Source: Micromonospora chersina (lineage in GTDB: Bacteria; Actinomycetota; Actinomycetes; Mycobacteriales; Micromonosporaceae). Taken from it: 64,000 bases of DNA. Of the stretch, positions 1 through 12,100 are shown in pieces. The notes under the pieces are model-generated. The model worked only from the letters and a program-made list of their open reading frames with translations, was not told the origin of the DNA and did no database searches. Within the stretch, counting starts at the first letter, position 1, and every line of letters begins with the position of its first letter. The position numbers and the translations under genes are program-made. The DNA is taken from assembly GCF_900091475.1 (NCBI RefSeq), contig NZ_FMIB01000002.1, positions 434,001-498,000 of the forward strand, read 5' to 3'.

Positions 1-2880
1 CAGCTCTGGGAGAGCGGCGAGTCCTACCTGCGGCTGGCCGAGCTGGCCGAGGCCGCCGGCCAGCTCGCCGGGCTGGCCGACTCCCGGCTGTCCGGGCCGC
101 AGGCGATCCACGCGGTGGGCGCCGGCAGCCTGCTGGTCCGCACCGACGACGGGCTGTTCGGGTTCATCCACACCTCGGTGATGGAGTGGCTGGTCGCGGA
201 GGGGATCGCCGCGCAGCTCAACCGGGGTGAGGAGCCGACCGCGCTGGCGGTGCGCCCGCTGTCCGCGCTGACCGTGGAGTTCCTCGGCGACCTCGCCGAC
301 CCGGCCCGGTGCACCGCCTGGACCGCCCGCGTGCTGGGCGACGAGACGGCCGGGGAGACGGTCCGGGCCAACGCGCTGCGGCTCAGCGCCCGGCTGCGGC
401 TGCCCGACCGGGCCGACCTGCGCGGCGCGGTGCTGCGCGGCGAGGACCTGTCGCACCGGGAACTGGCCGGGGCGGACCTGACCGGCGCCGACCTGACCGA
501 CACCCGCCTGGTCGCCACCAACCTCACGGAGGCGCGGCTGGAGCACGCCCGGCTGCGCGGCGCCCGCCTGGACCAGGCCCGCCTCGCCGGGGCGGACCTG
601 CGGGACGCCGAGCTGGCCGGCGCCCGGTTGTTCCGCGCCGACCTGCGCGGCGCCCGGATCACCGGCAGCCGGTGGCACCGCACCGCGCTGATCGACGTGA
701 GCGCCGACGCGGCGCTGCTGCGCGCGCCGGAGCTGCGCGGCGCCGTGGTCGCCCCGGGCCGTCCGGTCGCGCCGGGCCTGGCCCCGCCCGCCGTGGGCGT
801 GGCGTACGGCTTCGAGGTGGGCCGGCTCCCGGTGCCCGTGGCGTACAGCCCGGACGGTGCGGTGCTCGCGGTGGGCAGCGACGACGGTGGTGTGCTCATC
901 TGCGACACCGCGGCCGGGCTGCCGGTCCGCACCCTCCAGGGCCACCGCGGTCGGGTCTACGCGGTCCGGTTCGACGCCGCCTCGCACCAGCTGGTCACCG
1001 GGGCGGCGGACCTCACCGTACGACTGTGGGACGCCGACCACGGCGACGTGCGGCACGTCATCGAGGACGTCTTCGCCGGCTGGGTGTGGCCGCTGCTCAC
1101 CGACGGCGAGCGGGGGCGGCTCGTGGTGGGCGACGCGGCCGGCGTGGTCCGGCTCTACGACACCCGCACGGCCCGGCTGCGCCACGAGTGGCCCGGCCAC
1201 GCCGCGCCCATCTGGGGCACCTCGTTCAGCCCGGACGGCCGGCGGGTCGTCGTGGTCGACAGCGCCGGCGTGGTCCGGGGCTGGGACATCCCCTCCGGGC
1301 GGCTCGCCTTCGAGGTACGCGAGCCCGAGGTGGTCTACCGGGTGGTGCACAGCCCGGACGGCCGCCTGCTGGCCGCGGTCGGCCAGCACGGACGGGTCTG
1401 GATCCGTCGGGCCACCGACGGCGAGCTGCTGCGCCAGCCGCGCGGCCACGAGGCCGACGTGTACGCCCTCGACATCCACCCCGACGGCACGCTCATGGCG
1501 ACCGGCGACACCCACGGCGCGCTGCGGCTCTGGGAGGTGGAGACCGGCCGCCCGGTGCGGGTGCTCGGCCGGCAGCGCGGCGCCATCTACAGCGTCCGGT
1601 TCAACGGCGACGGCAGCCTGCTCGCCACGGCCGCCAGCGACGGCGCGATCCAGCTCTGGGACAGCGCCGACGGCCAGCTGCGGCACGACCTGACCCGGCA
1701 CCGCGGCTCGGTCTGGCCGGTGGTCTGGCGGCCCGACCAGGCCCAGGTGGCGACCAGCAGCAACGACGGCACCACCCGGCTGTGGGACGTGCGCACCGGG
1801 CAGCTCCAGCACACCCTGCGCGGGCACGGCCGGCGGGTCACCGCGCTGTCCTTCCGGGACGACGGGGAGGTCCTCGCGGCCTGCGGCAACGACGGTGTGG
1901 TGCGGCTCTGGGAGCCGCGGACGGGCCGGCTGGTCCGGCAGCTCGCCAGCCCCGCCGACCGGCTGCTGTCGGCCGTCTTCTGCCCGGGTGAGTCGCTGGT
2001 CGCGGCGCCGAGCGGCGACGGTGGCGTGCACCTGTGGAACACCGACACCGGCGTCGACGAGCGGGAGCTCAACGTGGACACCGACCACGTGTGGGCGACC
2101 GCGTTCAGCCCCGACGGCGACGCCCTCGCCACCGCCAACGACGACGACACCGTGCGGCTGTGGTACCGGCGTACCGGCCGGCACTTCGCCACGCTCACCC
2201 CGCACCGGGGCCGGGTGCGCGCCATGGCGTTCAGCCCGGACGGCGAGACCATCGCCACCGGCTGCGACGACCAGCTCGTCCGGCTCTGGGACGCGGCCAC
2301 CGCGACCTGCCGGCTCACCCTCGAACACCACACCGACCGGGTGTACGCGGTGTCCTTCAACACCGACGGGACGCTGCTCGCCAGCGCCAGCAACGACGGC
2401 GTGGCAGTGGTCTGGGACGCGCTCACCGGCGAGCGGCGCACGACGCTCACCGAGCACACCGGGCGGCTCTGGTCGTGCGCGTTCAGCCCCAACGGCAATC
2501 TGCTCGCCACGGCCGGCGACGACCTCGTCATCCGGCTCTGGGACCCGGGGACCGGCCGGCTGCACGGCACCCTGGCGGCGCACACCCGGCGGGTCTGGTC
2601 GGTGGCGTTCAGCCCCGACAGCAGCCTGCTGGCCAGCGCCGGTGACGACGGCACGGTCCGGCTGTGGGACGTCGCCGACCCGGAGCACGCCCAGCTGCGG
2701 ACCACGCTGATCGGCCTGCCCGACGGCTGGGCGGCGGTGAGCCCCGACGGCCGGTACAAGTTGGACGGTGATCCCGGCGGCCAGTTCTGGCACGTCATCG
2801 GCACCTGCCGGTTCGAGGTGGGTGAGCTCGACCCGTACCTGACCCAGGTGCGGCGGCTGGCCGTGGACGCCCCGTTCTGA
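1..2880 (+). CDS. Pentapeptide-repeat / WD40-repeat sensor protein, C-terminal part (5' end outside window)
   Basis: The frame is open from base 1, so this is the C-terminal 959 residues of a larger protein. The first visible part contains FIHTSVMEWLVAEGIAA, the kind of helix found at the end of NACHT/STAND NTPase modules (F-H-x-S-x-x-E-x-L-A). Pentapeptide repeats of the A(D/N)LxG type follow (about bases 400-690, e.g. GADLTGADLTDTRL). About 15 WD40 blades come next (about 835-2700), most ending in VRLWD-like strands. Fifteen or so blades would suit two seven-bladed propellers. The tail (GWAAVSPDGRYKLDGD, then CRFEVGELDPYL) is a separate conserved-looking cap. By analogy with STAND proteins the WD40 part would sense a ligand and the missing N-terminus would carry an NTPase and effector. 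That is inference, because neither is in the window. It ends in TGA, and 281 bases without a gene follow. Confidence 0.85.
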   Translation, partial: QLWESGESYLRLAELAEAAGQLAGLADSRLSGPQAIHAVGAGSLLVRTDDGLFGFIHTSVMEWLVAEGIAAQLNRGEEPTALAVRPLSALTVEFLGDLADPARCTAWTARVLGDETAGETVRANALRLSARLRLPDRADLRGAVLRGEDLSHRELAGADLTGADLTDTRLVATNLTEARLEHARLRGARLDQARLAGADLRDAELAGARLFRADLRGARITGSRWHRTALIDVSADAALLRAPELRGAVVAPGRPVAPGLAPPAVGVAYGFEVGRLPVPVAYSPDGAVLAVGSDDGGVLICDTAAGLPVRTLQGHRGRVYAVRFDAASHQLVTGAADLTVRLWDADHGDVRHVIEDVFAGWVWPLLTDGERGRLVVGDAAGVVRLYDTRTARLRHEWPGHAAPIWGTSFSPDGRRVVVVDSAGVVRGWDIPSGRLAFEVREPEVVYRVVHSPDGRLLAAVGQHGRVWIRRATDGELLRQPRGHEADVYALDIHPDGTLMATGDTHGALRLWEVETGRPVRVLGRQRGAIYSVRFNGDGSLLATAASDGAIQLWDSADGQLRHDLTRHRGSVWPVVWRPDQAQVATSSNDGTTRLWDVRTGQLQHTLRGHGRRVTALSFRDDGEVLAACGNDGVVRLWEPRTGRLVRQLASPADRLLSAVFCPGESLVAAPSGDGGVHLWNTDTGVDERELNVDTDHVWATAFSPDGDALATANDDDTVRLWYRRTGRHFATLTPHRGRVRAMAFSPDGETIATGCDDQLVRLWDAATATCRLTLEHHTDRVYAVSFNTDGTLLASASNDGVAVVWDALTGERRTTLTEHTGRLWSCAFSPNGNLLATAGDDLVIRLWDPGTGRLHGTLAAHTRRVWSVAFSPDSSLLASAGDDGTVRLWDVADPEHAQLRTTLIGLPDGWAAVSPDGRYKLDGDPGGQFWHVIGTCRFEVGELDPYLTQVRRLAVDAPF

Positions 2881-3041
2881 CGCCGATCCGCCGGAGCGCG
2901 GGCCCGACCGGCCGCGCGAAGCCCTGTGCATCAGCGCCGGCTCCCGGCGTTTCGTTACACGGCTCGCCGGGGTCCGCCCGTGCCGGTGCGCCTGTGTGGC
3001 TGACCGCTCAGTCCGACCAGGACTACCGGCGTAGTGACGTC

Positions 3042-3053
3042 GACCGATCGGTC
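3042..3053. promoter_or_regulatory. 12-bp perfect palindrome upstream of the giant RTX-repeat gene
   Basis: GACCGATCGGTC reads the same on both strands and lies about 110 bases before the ATG of the giant exported protein, within the 281-base gap after the WD40 gene. It is in a plausible operator position, but no regulator is identified. The rest of the gap (2881-3161) shows no gene. Confidence 0.3.
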
Positions 3054-3161
3054 TGACGCTCTGTCACGATCTCGACACAGAAGTTGTGGGTCTCCTCAGC
3101 GATCGGTGTGCTGGCGCGGGACCAGCGCCGTCGGTGACGGTCATCGAGGAAGAGGTGGCTC

Positions 3162-6100
3162 ATGGTGGCTCTACGACGGCTGCTCGCCGGCTTGACCGCA
3201 GCGGTGGTGACCGCCGCGCTCGCCCTGGTGTGGACGGCGGCGCCGGCCCACGCGGACGAGGCGTGGGAAAGCGCGCTCAAGACCCTGATGTCGAGGACCG
3301 CCACCTGGGCGGAGGGCGGCCTGTCGCGGGTCGGCCTGCTCGGCCAGCCGCTGCCGCTGCTCGGCGTGAGCCCGGGCGCCCTGGTGGACACCGACAAGCT
3401 CGCCCGGAAGGCGTCCGACGCCCTGGCCGGCGGCCTGACCAAGGACGACGTGGACCTCGGCGGCGGCACCCGGCTGACCAGCACGGTCACCAGCAGCGGC
3501 GGCGACCACCTGCTCGACGTGGTGGTCACCACCAAGCGGCAGGTCACCGCCAGGGACCTGGCCGTCGGCGGGGTGACGGTGGCCAAGGCGGTCGACGTCA
3601 CGGGCTGGGCGACCCTGCACCTGCGGGCCCGGCACACCGCCGCGGGGGAGACCTACCTGGTCCGCGACGGGGACACCCCGCGTCTGGACATCGACGCCGC
3701 GGCGACGCTCCGCGCCGACCTGGACCAGGCCACCGCCTCGGTCGGCATCCTCGGCGTCACGCTCACGGCCGGCAGCACCCTCACCGCCCGCACCCACGTG
3801 AAGGCCACCGTCACCGACCCGAACGGCGACGGCCGGCTCGCCTTCGACACCGGCGCCGGCGCCGGGACCGGTGAGCTCGGCGCGGCCGGCTCCCTCGCCG
3901 GGCTGGTCCAGGTCGCCCTGGACAACGCCGGCGGCGGCCGGACCTCCGACACCGAGAGCGAGCCGGGCCCCGGCTCCGTGCACGGCCAGGTGAACCTCGG
4001 CGCGGCCGCCGCCGGCGCCCCCTTCGACCTGCCCGCCGTCGCCGCCACCGTCAAGGTCGACTGGAACGACATCAGCGTGGGCAGCCCGACCGTCACCACC
4101 ACCGGGCTCGACGAGACCATCGCCAAGTTCCGCAACATGAGCCCGCTGGACCTGGCCTCCGGGCTGGCCCAGCTCGCCACCCTGCTGAGCGGCGTGCAGC
4201 AGAGCGGGCCGGCCGGCAACCTGAGCCTGCCGTTCCTGCGCGGCACCTTCGCCGACGCGGTAAAGGTCAACGAGAAGCTCACCGGGTTCCTCAAGAAGTA
4301 CGTGCACCCCAAGCCCGACGACCCGGAGTTCAACCCGGCCACCGACGACCCGGCCAAGGCCGGCCAGCCGAAGTTCAGCTCCATCCAGGAACTGGTCAAG
4401 CTGCTCGCCGCCGAGGGGCTGCCGGTCGACAACCTCTCCTTCGCCGGCGAGAAGCTCATCTTCCGGGTGAAGCTGGAGCGGGAGTCCACCGTGGCCGTGC
4501 CGCTGGACCCTGGCGCCGCCTCGGTCTCCGGCCGCGGCGCGACCTTCACGGCCAAGGGCTTCAGCGTCGACGGGAACCGCTTCACCCCGGGTGAGCTGGT
4601 CGGTCAGCGGGTCGTCGCGGGCACCTCGGCCGGCACCATCGCGGCGAACACCGCCACCACGGTCACCCTCCAGGAGAACTGGATCGGCGGCCAGCCCGAC
4701 CCGGAGAGCGTGTGGGTGATCAGCGGCTCCAGCCCGAACATCGGCGCGGTCGAGCTGGCCGGCGCGCTCACCAAGCCGGCCGGCGGGGACAAGAAGGTCG
4801 GCCTCCGGGCGGCCAACGCCCAGGCCACCTTCGCCACCGTGAAGCCGCGCTACAGCGCCGCCGTCACGCTCGTGCTCGACCTGCGCGACGACCTCGGCAG
4901 CCCGGCCGCCAACGCGGACCGGGTGCTGCTGCGCACCGACCCGGCCACGCCGCTGTTCGCCGCGGACTTCCCGATCACCACCGGGGTCGACTTCTTCGCC
5001 ACCGCCGGTTTCCTGAAGGTCAAGCTCGGCGGCAATCTCGCCGTCGGACCGGCCGCGTCCGGGCAGCGGATGCTCCAGGTCAGCTTCAAGCAGGCGCAGG
5101 ACGTCAGCCTCGGCGAGCTGTTCCGCCGGTTGCAGACCGAGCCGGGCAACCTGCTCACCGTCTCCTCGTCGGTGAAGACCACCGGCCGGGTCACGGTCAG
5201 CGTCCCGGGCGCCACCGGCGCCCTCGGTGACGGCGTCGGTGTGGACGTCAGCTGGAAGGCCGGCGAGCAGCCGGTGGTCGACACCAGCAGCCTCGACGGC
5301 ATCTTCGCCGTCGACTTCAACCCCGACGACCCGAAGGCCTTGTTCGCCGTCGTGATCGAGGCGCTGCGGCTGGTCAACGCCGCGCTGACCCAGCCGGGCG
5401 GCGGCAGCGGGCCGCTGAACACCGAGATTCCGCTGCTCGGCCGCTCGGCCCGGGAACTGCTCGGCGCCGACGAGAGCGGCGTCGGCAAGGGCGTGACGTT
5501 CACCGCCGACGGGGCGAACTTCCTGCTCAAGGACGGCAACCGCAGCGGCGATGCCGCCTTCGACCCGCGGCTGGCCGGCCGGACCGTGGTGATCGGCAGC
5601 AAGGCGTACCGGGTGCTGGACCGGGTGGACGGGCAGACCCTGCGGGTCGACGCGGCCGGCACGCCCAAGCCGGCCGACGGCGCGGCGTACGCGCTGCGGC
5701 CCGAACTCGCCGACGCGCTGGACAAGCTCCTCGCCGCGCCCCCGGACACCCTCCAGGACGCCCTCGACCAGCTCAACAAGGCGATCGGCGCGGACAGCGG
5801 GATCCAGTTCACGCTGGACGAGCGGGCCGGTGGCCCGTACCTGCGGGTCGGGCTGGACTGGAAGCGCAACGTCCGCACCGCCGGGCCGCTCGCCTTCAAG
5901 TGGGACGGCGCCCGTGACCTGGTCAGCCTGGACAGCACCGGCACCTTCGCCCTCGACGTGGACGCCCAGGCCAAGCTGGGCCTGCTGCTGCCGCTGAAGC
6001 TCAACGCGGCGCCCCTGCTGGACAAGAGCTCCTCGGCCAAGGTCACCGTCAAGGGCGGGGTGACCGACGCGGCGCTGGCCGCCCGGGTCGGCCCGCTCGC

Positions 6101-9100
6101 GCTCGACCTCGGCAAGGACCCCGACTTCGCCACCGTCAAGGCCGACCTCAGCGTCGGCCTGGGCGGGCTCGCCGCCGACGGGCCGGTCACCGACCTGCTC
6201 GGCCTGACGCCGACGTTCACCACCGCCGGCGTGGACTGCGGCGGCGGGGTCGGCAGCACGACCACCCCGGTCTGCGCCCGGGCGCCGCTGTTCGTCAACA
6301 ACTGCGAGCCCGCCGACGCCACCAACCTGCTCACCTTCACCATGGGGCTGGACCTGGTGCCGCACCCGCAGACCCCGGACCTCACCTCCTGCTTCGCCAA
6401 CCTGTCGCTGAAGCTGACCGACTTCAACGTCGGCATCGACGGCTACCTGGCCAAGGTGGAGGAGGCGCTCCGGCTGGCCAGCTTCGACGGCAAGCTGCCA
6501 CTGGTCGGCGACGACCTGCAGCAGGGCCAGAAGTTCGTCGCCCAGCTGCGGGCCGACGTCAAGGCGGCGATCGGCCCGGTGCTGGCCAACGCCACGCTGG
6601 ACAGCGCCGGCATGCAGGCCGGGCTCAACGACGTGCTCAAGGACCTGGACCCCGGCGTCAGCGCGGTGGTCGGCTGCCGCAGCGGTGTGGCCACCCCGTG
6701 CCAGCCGGAGGACTTCCAGTCCATCCGGATCAAGCTGACCGCCTCGCGCGGCGCTCCCTCGGCGGCGGACGGCTGCAAGGACGCGAGCGACAGCGACAGG
6801 TGCCTCGGCGTCAACGTGCCGCTCGACCTGGGCATCCCCGGCCTGTCGCTGAAGGCGAAGAAGGGCGCCCCCGACGGCATCCAGGCCAAGCTCGGCTGGA
6901 AGCTGCACCTGGACCTGGTGCTCGACCGGGACGAGGGCTTCTACGTCCCGACCCACGACGGGGACACCGCGCCCGAGGTGCAGATCGGCGCCAACTTCGA
7001 CATGACCGGCGACCTTGCCGCCCAGCTCGCCTTCATCCAGGTGAACGCCACCAAGCAGGGCACGGCACCGCTGGTGCGGGCGTACTTCGGGGTCGACCTG
7101 AAGGGCGCGGCGGGGGAGAAGAGCTGCTTCGACCCGGGGGTGGCCGCGGACTGCGCCGCCGACCCGAACGCCAAGCTCACCCTTGCCGAGTTCGCCGACC
7201 TGGGCTCGCTGCTCGCCACCGATCTCACCGCGCAGGTGAACATCGACTGGAAGCTGGCGGCGGCGGTGAACACCGGCGACGAGGTCGGCTCCGCGCTGCC
7301 GGGCATCAGCGCCCGCTTCGGCCTGAAGTGGGGCCTGGAGCACAAGCAGGGCGGGTTGAGCGCCACCGGCGGCGGGGTAACCACCCCCCTCCAGGTGACG
7401 TTCACCGACATCGCGCTGGACGCCGGCGCCTTCTTCAGCAAGATCCTCAAGCCGGTGGTGGAGAAGCTCAAGGCCGTCACCGGGCCGCTCCAGCCGGTCA
7501 TCGACACCCTGTACGCGCCGATCCCGGTGCTGTCGGACCTGTCGAAGGCCACCGGCGGCCCCGACATCACGCTGGTCTGGCTGGCCAAGACGTTCAGCAC
7601 CCTGACCGGCGGGCCGAAGCTGGACTTCGTCGACACCGTCCGCGCCGTGGTCACCTTCGTGAACCGGATACCGGACTGCGACGCCGGCTGTTCGATCCCG
7701 CTCGGCCAGTTCCTGGTCGACCCGGCCAGGGCGCTCACCACCGAGGCGTCACCGGCGTCCGCCGAGAGCCTGATCAAGCGGGACGACCCGTTCACCCAGG
7801 CGAAGTCGGCCGCGCAGGTCAAGTCGGCCGTGGACACCGCCGCCGGTGACGACGGCGAGAAGTTCTTCGCCGCGGGCTCCGACGGGAAGTCCAACGCCCA
7901 GAAGACCGGCTTCAGCTTCCCGATCTTCGACAACCCGGGCTCGCTGTTCGGGCTGCTCATGGGGCAGGACGTCGAACTGGTCAGCTTCGACTCCGGGCCG
8001 CTGTCGCTCGGGTTCAGCTGGCGGCAGTCCTTCGGCCCGGTGTACGCGCCGCCGCCGGTGCTGGTGACCCTCTCCGGCAGCGCCTCGGTGACCGCCCGGT
8101 TCATCGCCGGCCTGGACACCGCCGGCATCCGGCACGCCGTGGAGGCCGCCACCGACGGCACCGACCTCGACGCGGTCAGCCTCCTCGACGGCCTCTACTT
8201 CAAGACCACCGACAGCAGCGGCAAGCCCGTCCCGGTGGTCACCCTGCGCGGCGAGATCGCCGCGGGGGCCGAGGTCAGCGTGCTCATCGTCAAGGCGGGC
8301 ATCCAGGGCGGCATCCGGCTCACCGTCGGGTTCAGCTGGAACGACCCGAACAACGACGGGAAGTTCCGCACCAGTGAGTTCCTCCAGGCGCTGCTGGTGA
8401 ACCCGGTCTGCCTCTTCACCACCAGCGGGCAGCTGTCGGTGTTCCTCAAGGTCTACATCACCATCGACCTGTTCCTGTTCTCCAAGACCTTCGACTTCAC
8501 CCTTGTCGACGCCACCCTGCTGGACTTCCGCGCACAACCCGACTGCACACCGAAGCCACCCGAGCTGGGCGGCACGACCGGGGACACCCTTGTGGTCTTC
8601 GCCGGCAGGTTCGGCAAGAAGGAGCAGCGCGGGGACAAGGCGTGGGACAACGGCGCCGGCACCTACGCCGGTGACGTGGTGAAGGTGTACGCGGTGCACT
8701 TCGCCGACACCGACCCGGACTTCGACGGCTTCGCGGTCGAGGCGCTCGGGCGCAAGCAGGAGTTCCTCGACCCCAGCCTGACCCGGGTGGTCGTCGACGG
8801 GCGCGGCTACCAGGTCGCGGACGCGGACAAGGTCTCCCTGTCGGTGCTGCTGCTCGGCGACGGTGACACCGGTGGCGACGGCACGAAGACCTCCGCGTTC
8901 GACAAGGCGGCAGTGGTCCTGGGCTCCGACGGCCGGGACCAGATCCGCACCGGCACCGGGCCGGCCTGGGTTGACGGGCGCGGCGGCGACGACGTGATCG
9001 TCACCGCGGAGGCGGCCGGCCAGGTGAGCCGGGTGGCCGGCGGCGCCGGCAAGGACACCGTCACCACCGGCGACGGCAACAACGTGGTGGCCGGTGACAG

Positions 9101-12100
9101 CGGGCTCGGCGCGGTGGACCGGGCCGGCGCGACCACCGTGCACACTTCGGTCGGGGACAAGAGCCTCGACGGCCTGGTCGACTGGACCAAGCTGAAGGAC
9201 CCGACCGAGGAGGCGGGCGGCGCGGACGACCACGTCACCGTCGGGCACGGCGCCAGCACGGTCTACGGCAACGGCGGCGACGACGTGGTCGGCGTGGTTC
9301 TCGACGACCGGCCGAACGGGAAGAACATCCTGGTCGGCGGCCCCGGCGCGGACATCCTCAACGGCGGCAAGGGTGACGACACCATCCACACCGCCGGCAG
9401 CGCCGTCCCGGCCGACCCGGACGCCGCCGGCAGCGGCGACGCCGGGCTGACCAACAAGGTCGACACCGGCGCCGGCCAGGACACCGTGCACGGCAGCGCC
9501 GGCACCGACCTGGTGGTGTCCCACTCGGCCAACGGGCAGACCGGTCACCTGTACGGCTACGGCGGCGACGACGTGCTGGTCGGCGGCTACGGCACCGACG
9601 AGCTGTTCGGCGGCCCGGACGAGGACTACGTGATCGCCGAGCCGTCCACGGTCGGCGACCCGGACGGCACCGACGGCTACGGCCCGGCCCGCCAGGTCGT
9701 CCACCAGCCGCTGCCGGCCGGCACCCAGTCGCAGACCAAGCTGCTCGTCGGCGGCCTGGGCAGCGACCACGTGGTCGGCGGCGACGGCGGGGCGACGGTC
9801 TTCGGCGACAAGCGGCTGACCGCCGAGACCTGCGCCGACGCGAGCCTCGCCGGTGACCAGCCGGCACCCACCGACCAGGGCTCGGCCGACCTCATCCTCG
9901 GCGGCGCCGGGGTCGAGGTGGTCAGCGCCGGCAGCGGCAACGACCGCGCCGACCTCGGCGGTGGCGACGACCGGGCCTGCGGCCAGCTCGGCGACGACAC
10001 CCTGCACCTGGGCGGCGGCGCCGACCGGGCCTGGGGCGGTCCGGGCGTCGACCAGCTGCACGGCGACGACGGGATCGACCTGCTCTTCGGCAACACCGGC
10101 GACGACGGCCTGTACGGCGGCACCGGCGTGGACACCGCCGAGGGCAACGAGGGTGACGACCAGGTTCTCGGCGGCCCGGACGACGACGTGCTCTACGGCG
10201 GCGGACGGGTGGCCGGCGTGGCCGACGGCCGGGACTTCGTCTACGGCGAGGACGGCGTGGACCGCATCGTCGGGGACAACGGCACCCCGCGCATCGGCGA
10301 CGTCGGGCCGTACCCGCTGGACCTGGCCGGGGACGTGCCGGCCGCCGGCGCCGGGGACGTGATCTCCGGCGGCGCGCAGGGCGACATCGCGTACGGCGGG
10401 CTCGGCGACGACCGGGTCGACGGCGACGCCGGGGACGACCAGCTGGAGGGCAACAACGGCGCCGACGTCGTACACGGTGGCCTCGGGAAGGACGAGATCG
10501 TCGGCGGCTCCGCCCAGGAGCCCGTCGCCGGCACCGGCCGTCCCGACACCGGAGACCAGCTCTTCGGCGACGGCGACGCCGACCTGATCGCCGGGGACAA
10601 CGCCCGGTTCACGCCGGCCACGGCCGACGCGACCCGGGTCACCCAGGCCCGGACCGTGCCGTCGCGCAAGGTCACCCTGCTCGACCTCGGGTTCACCCCG
10701 GCGGCCGGCACCAGCGGCGGTGACCTGATCTCCGGTGGCGACGCCGACGACGTCATCTTCGGCCAGGGCGGCCCGGACCGGGTGCACGCCGACGCGGGCG
10801 CGGACTTCGCCGAGGGTGGCCCGGGCTCCGACTGGGTCGAGGGCGACGCCGGTGACGACGACCTGGTCGGTGGCTCCAGCACCGCGTACGACGGGACCGG
10901 GGCGGCCACGACGGGCCAGCCGGACACCGCGGACGCCGTCTTCGGCGGACCCGGCTCCGACGCGGTCATCGGTGACAACGGCGCCGTGCTCCGCCCGCTG
11001 CCCGGCGAGCAGCCCACGGCCGTGACCGTCCGGCTCGGCGCGGACGGCGCCCCGTTCGGCCCGCGGATCGTGGTGCTGCTGGACCGGGCGGCGGTCAGCC
11101 CCAACCGGTTCGGCGCGGACCGGATCAGCGGCGGCGACGGCGTCGACACCCTCTGGGGTCAGGACGGCGACGACGCCCTGACCGGCGACGGCGACGGCGA
11201 CTACCTGGAGGGCAACGGCGGCGCGGACACGCTGCGCGGCGACACCGCCCTCGGCGCGGCGGGCCGGACCACGGTCTCGCCGCTGCCCGACCCGGGCTGG
11301 CCGGGTGACCCGGCTGCCCCGGCCGACCTGGTCGGCGCCGGCGCGCCGGCCGGGCAGGACGACCTGATCGGCGGCAGCGCGGCCGCCGGGTTCCGGGACA
11401 CCGGGGACGTGGTCGAGGGCAACGGCGCCGACGACGTGCTCCTCGGCGACAACGGCTCGCTGCTGCGCACGGTGACCACTGTCGACGGCAAGGCGGCCGA
11501 GCGGGTCTACACCGAGCGGTACCCGACCGGCGCGGTGCCGGCCGACGCCACGGTGGCCCGGACGCACGACCCGGCGCTGCCCGGCCCGTCCACCCGGTTC
11601 TGCACCACCGCCCAGTCCACCTGCGAGCCGGCCGGCGCCTACGGCAACGACCAGCTCTACGGGGACGCCGGCAACGACGGGGTGTGGGGTCAGGACGGCG
11701 ACGACCAGATCCGCGGCGGCGCCGGCGACGACGACCTCTTCGGTGAGCTGGGCGCGGACAGCCTCTACGGCGAGGACGGCCGGGACGCCATCCTCGGCGA
11801 CCGGGGCGGCGTCGTGAACCAGTACCTGAACGCCGACGACGTGGCGGCGCTGGGCTTCACGGCGACGCTTTCCTCGGTCCCGCAGGAGACGTTCACCGGG
11901 TTCCGGGCCGGCGGCTACGACCGCCGGGTGGACCTGCTGCACGACACCGACGGGGACGCCTGGATCGGCAGCGCCACCTCGGCGCCCATGCCGTACGCCG
12001 GGCTGACCGCCGGGGCGGGTGACCTGATCCGGGGCGGGGCCGGCGCGGACAACATCCACGGCGGCTTCGGCGACGACGTGGCCAACGGTGACAGCGGCGG

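Noticed and set aside
3171..7343. Very long antisense frame (about 1,390 codons) opposite the giant gene, and a second one of about 1,500 codons at 7749-12248
   Set aside because: Both mirror the codon pattern of the sense gene. High third-position GC removes stops on the opposite strand. The translations are low-complexity and show no motif, start signal or signal peptide.
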